Assembly (NCBI GenBank): GCA_002282445.1
Contig: NCJK01000002.1
Span: 124,001-188,000 of the forward strand
DNA from: Burkholderiales bacterium 39-55-53
GTDB lineage: Bacteria; Pseudomonadota; Gammaproteobacteria; Burkholderiales; Burkholderiaceae_C
Length of the DNA stretch: 64,000 nt
Direction of reading: 5' to 3'
The notes below the pieces were generated by a model that saw only the letters and a list, made by a program, of their open reading frames with translations, had not been told where the DNA came from and searched no databases. The position numbers were made by a program, and so were the translations under genes. Below are positions 63,794-64,000 of this stretch, piece after piece (the first letter of the stretch is position 1; each line of letters starts with the position of its first letter).

Positions 63794-63967
63794 ACCAAAA
63801 TGCACTTCGGCAGATTGGCGAGAAAGATGTGTCATCGCGACTTACACAGCTAAGTCACTTGCAGAATTACAACCGGCGCATGTTCAATCACCTTGGCCCT
63901 GAGACTGACCTAGCCCAAAGCAAATTTGCGGCAATTGCCAAAGGTCGGCCAATGGCCTACACTCACC

Positions 63968-64000
63968 ATGAATTTCGAGTGGGATGAAATCAAAAGCGAA
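63968..64000 (+). CDS. BrnT-family toxin (partial, first 11 codons)
   Basis: MNFEWDEIKSE is the first strand and turn of BrnT ribonuclease toxins (usual start MxFEWDExK). The gene runs off the right edge; an antitoxin brnA would follow. No ribosome-binding site is evident before the ATG. The 174 bases between it and the previous gene hold nothing else that I can support. Confidence 0.6.
   Translation, partial: MNFEWDEIKSE

Noticed and set aside
63935-63963. Promoter TTGCCA-17-TACACT before the BrnT-like gene
   Set aside because: The implied start would fall at or after the ATG at 63968, so it cannot serve that start codon.

Overview
The window is bacterial chromosome, most likely from a freshwater betaproteobacterium of the Burkholderiales (Comamonadaceae; Limnohabitans or Rhodoferax-like). 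This rests on recognised gene orders: rnhA next to a methyltransferase and gloB; dnaX-ybaB-recR; a cox cluster with a 37-residue assembly protein, DUF2970 and twin-TM genes; trxA-rho; holC-pepA facing lptFG. Protein resemblance from memory agrees. The genus is inference, because no search could be run.

Layout. 1-6.6 kb: end of an RND adaptor gene, rnhA, a methyltransferase, gloB, mltD, then recR, ybaB and dnaX. dnaX carries a nine-A slippery run exactly where the short gamma product should end. 6.6-13.8 kb: the 4.5S SRP RNA gene (ffs) is the target of a roughly 7.1 kb AT-rich integrative element. A perfect 53-bp copy of the ffs 3' end lies at 13715-13767. The element encodes a tyrosine integrase, an HTH protein, a polymerase-like protein related to superfamily A (TV-Pol type) and eight small exported proteins of mostly unknown function. 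This is the best candidate for a little-described system here.

13.8-23.5 kb: aa3-type cytochrome c oxidase: heme O synthase (ctaB), a diheme cytochrome c behind a perfect FNR/Anr box, subunits II, I and III, CtaG, SURF1, a divergent SCO-like thioredoxin-fold protein and heme A synthase (ctaA). 23.5-28.7 kb: two unknown genes, a DsbA-family protein, thioredoxin, Rho, and a lone AT-rich DUF262/DUF1524 (GmrSD-like) gene.

28.8-41.8 kb: two related sets of ATP-grasp, alpha-E and transglutaminase/DUF2126 genes flank comEC and a small secreted protein. They belong to a widespread peptide-modification system that is not biochemically understood. comEC carries a 12-bp tandem duplication inside its metal-binding motif. 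41.8-50.2 kb: RidA, a secreted unknown protein overlapping a solitary mreB, a branched-chain amino-acid binding protein, holC, pepA, lptF, lptG and a CbiX-like gene.

50.2-59.1 kb: a run of envelope-glycan genes (UDP-glucose dehydrogenase, two PAP2 phosphatases, a flippase-like protein, a polyprenyl-phosphate glycosyltransferase, two ArnT/Rgt-like transferases, a UDP-glucuronate 4-epimerase). Together these could make and attach galacturonic acid to LPS. 59.1-64 kb: a CysB-type regulator, an aminotransferase, ParA, a SenB-like glycosyltransferase, an exported cyanophycinase-like hydrolase and the first codons of a BrnT toxin gene. No tRNA, rRNA, CRISPR array or insertion sequence was seen.
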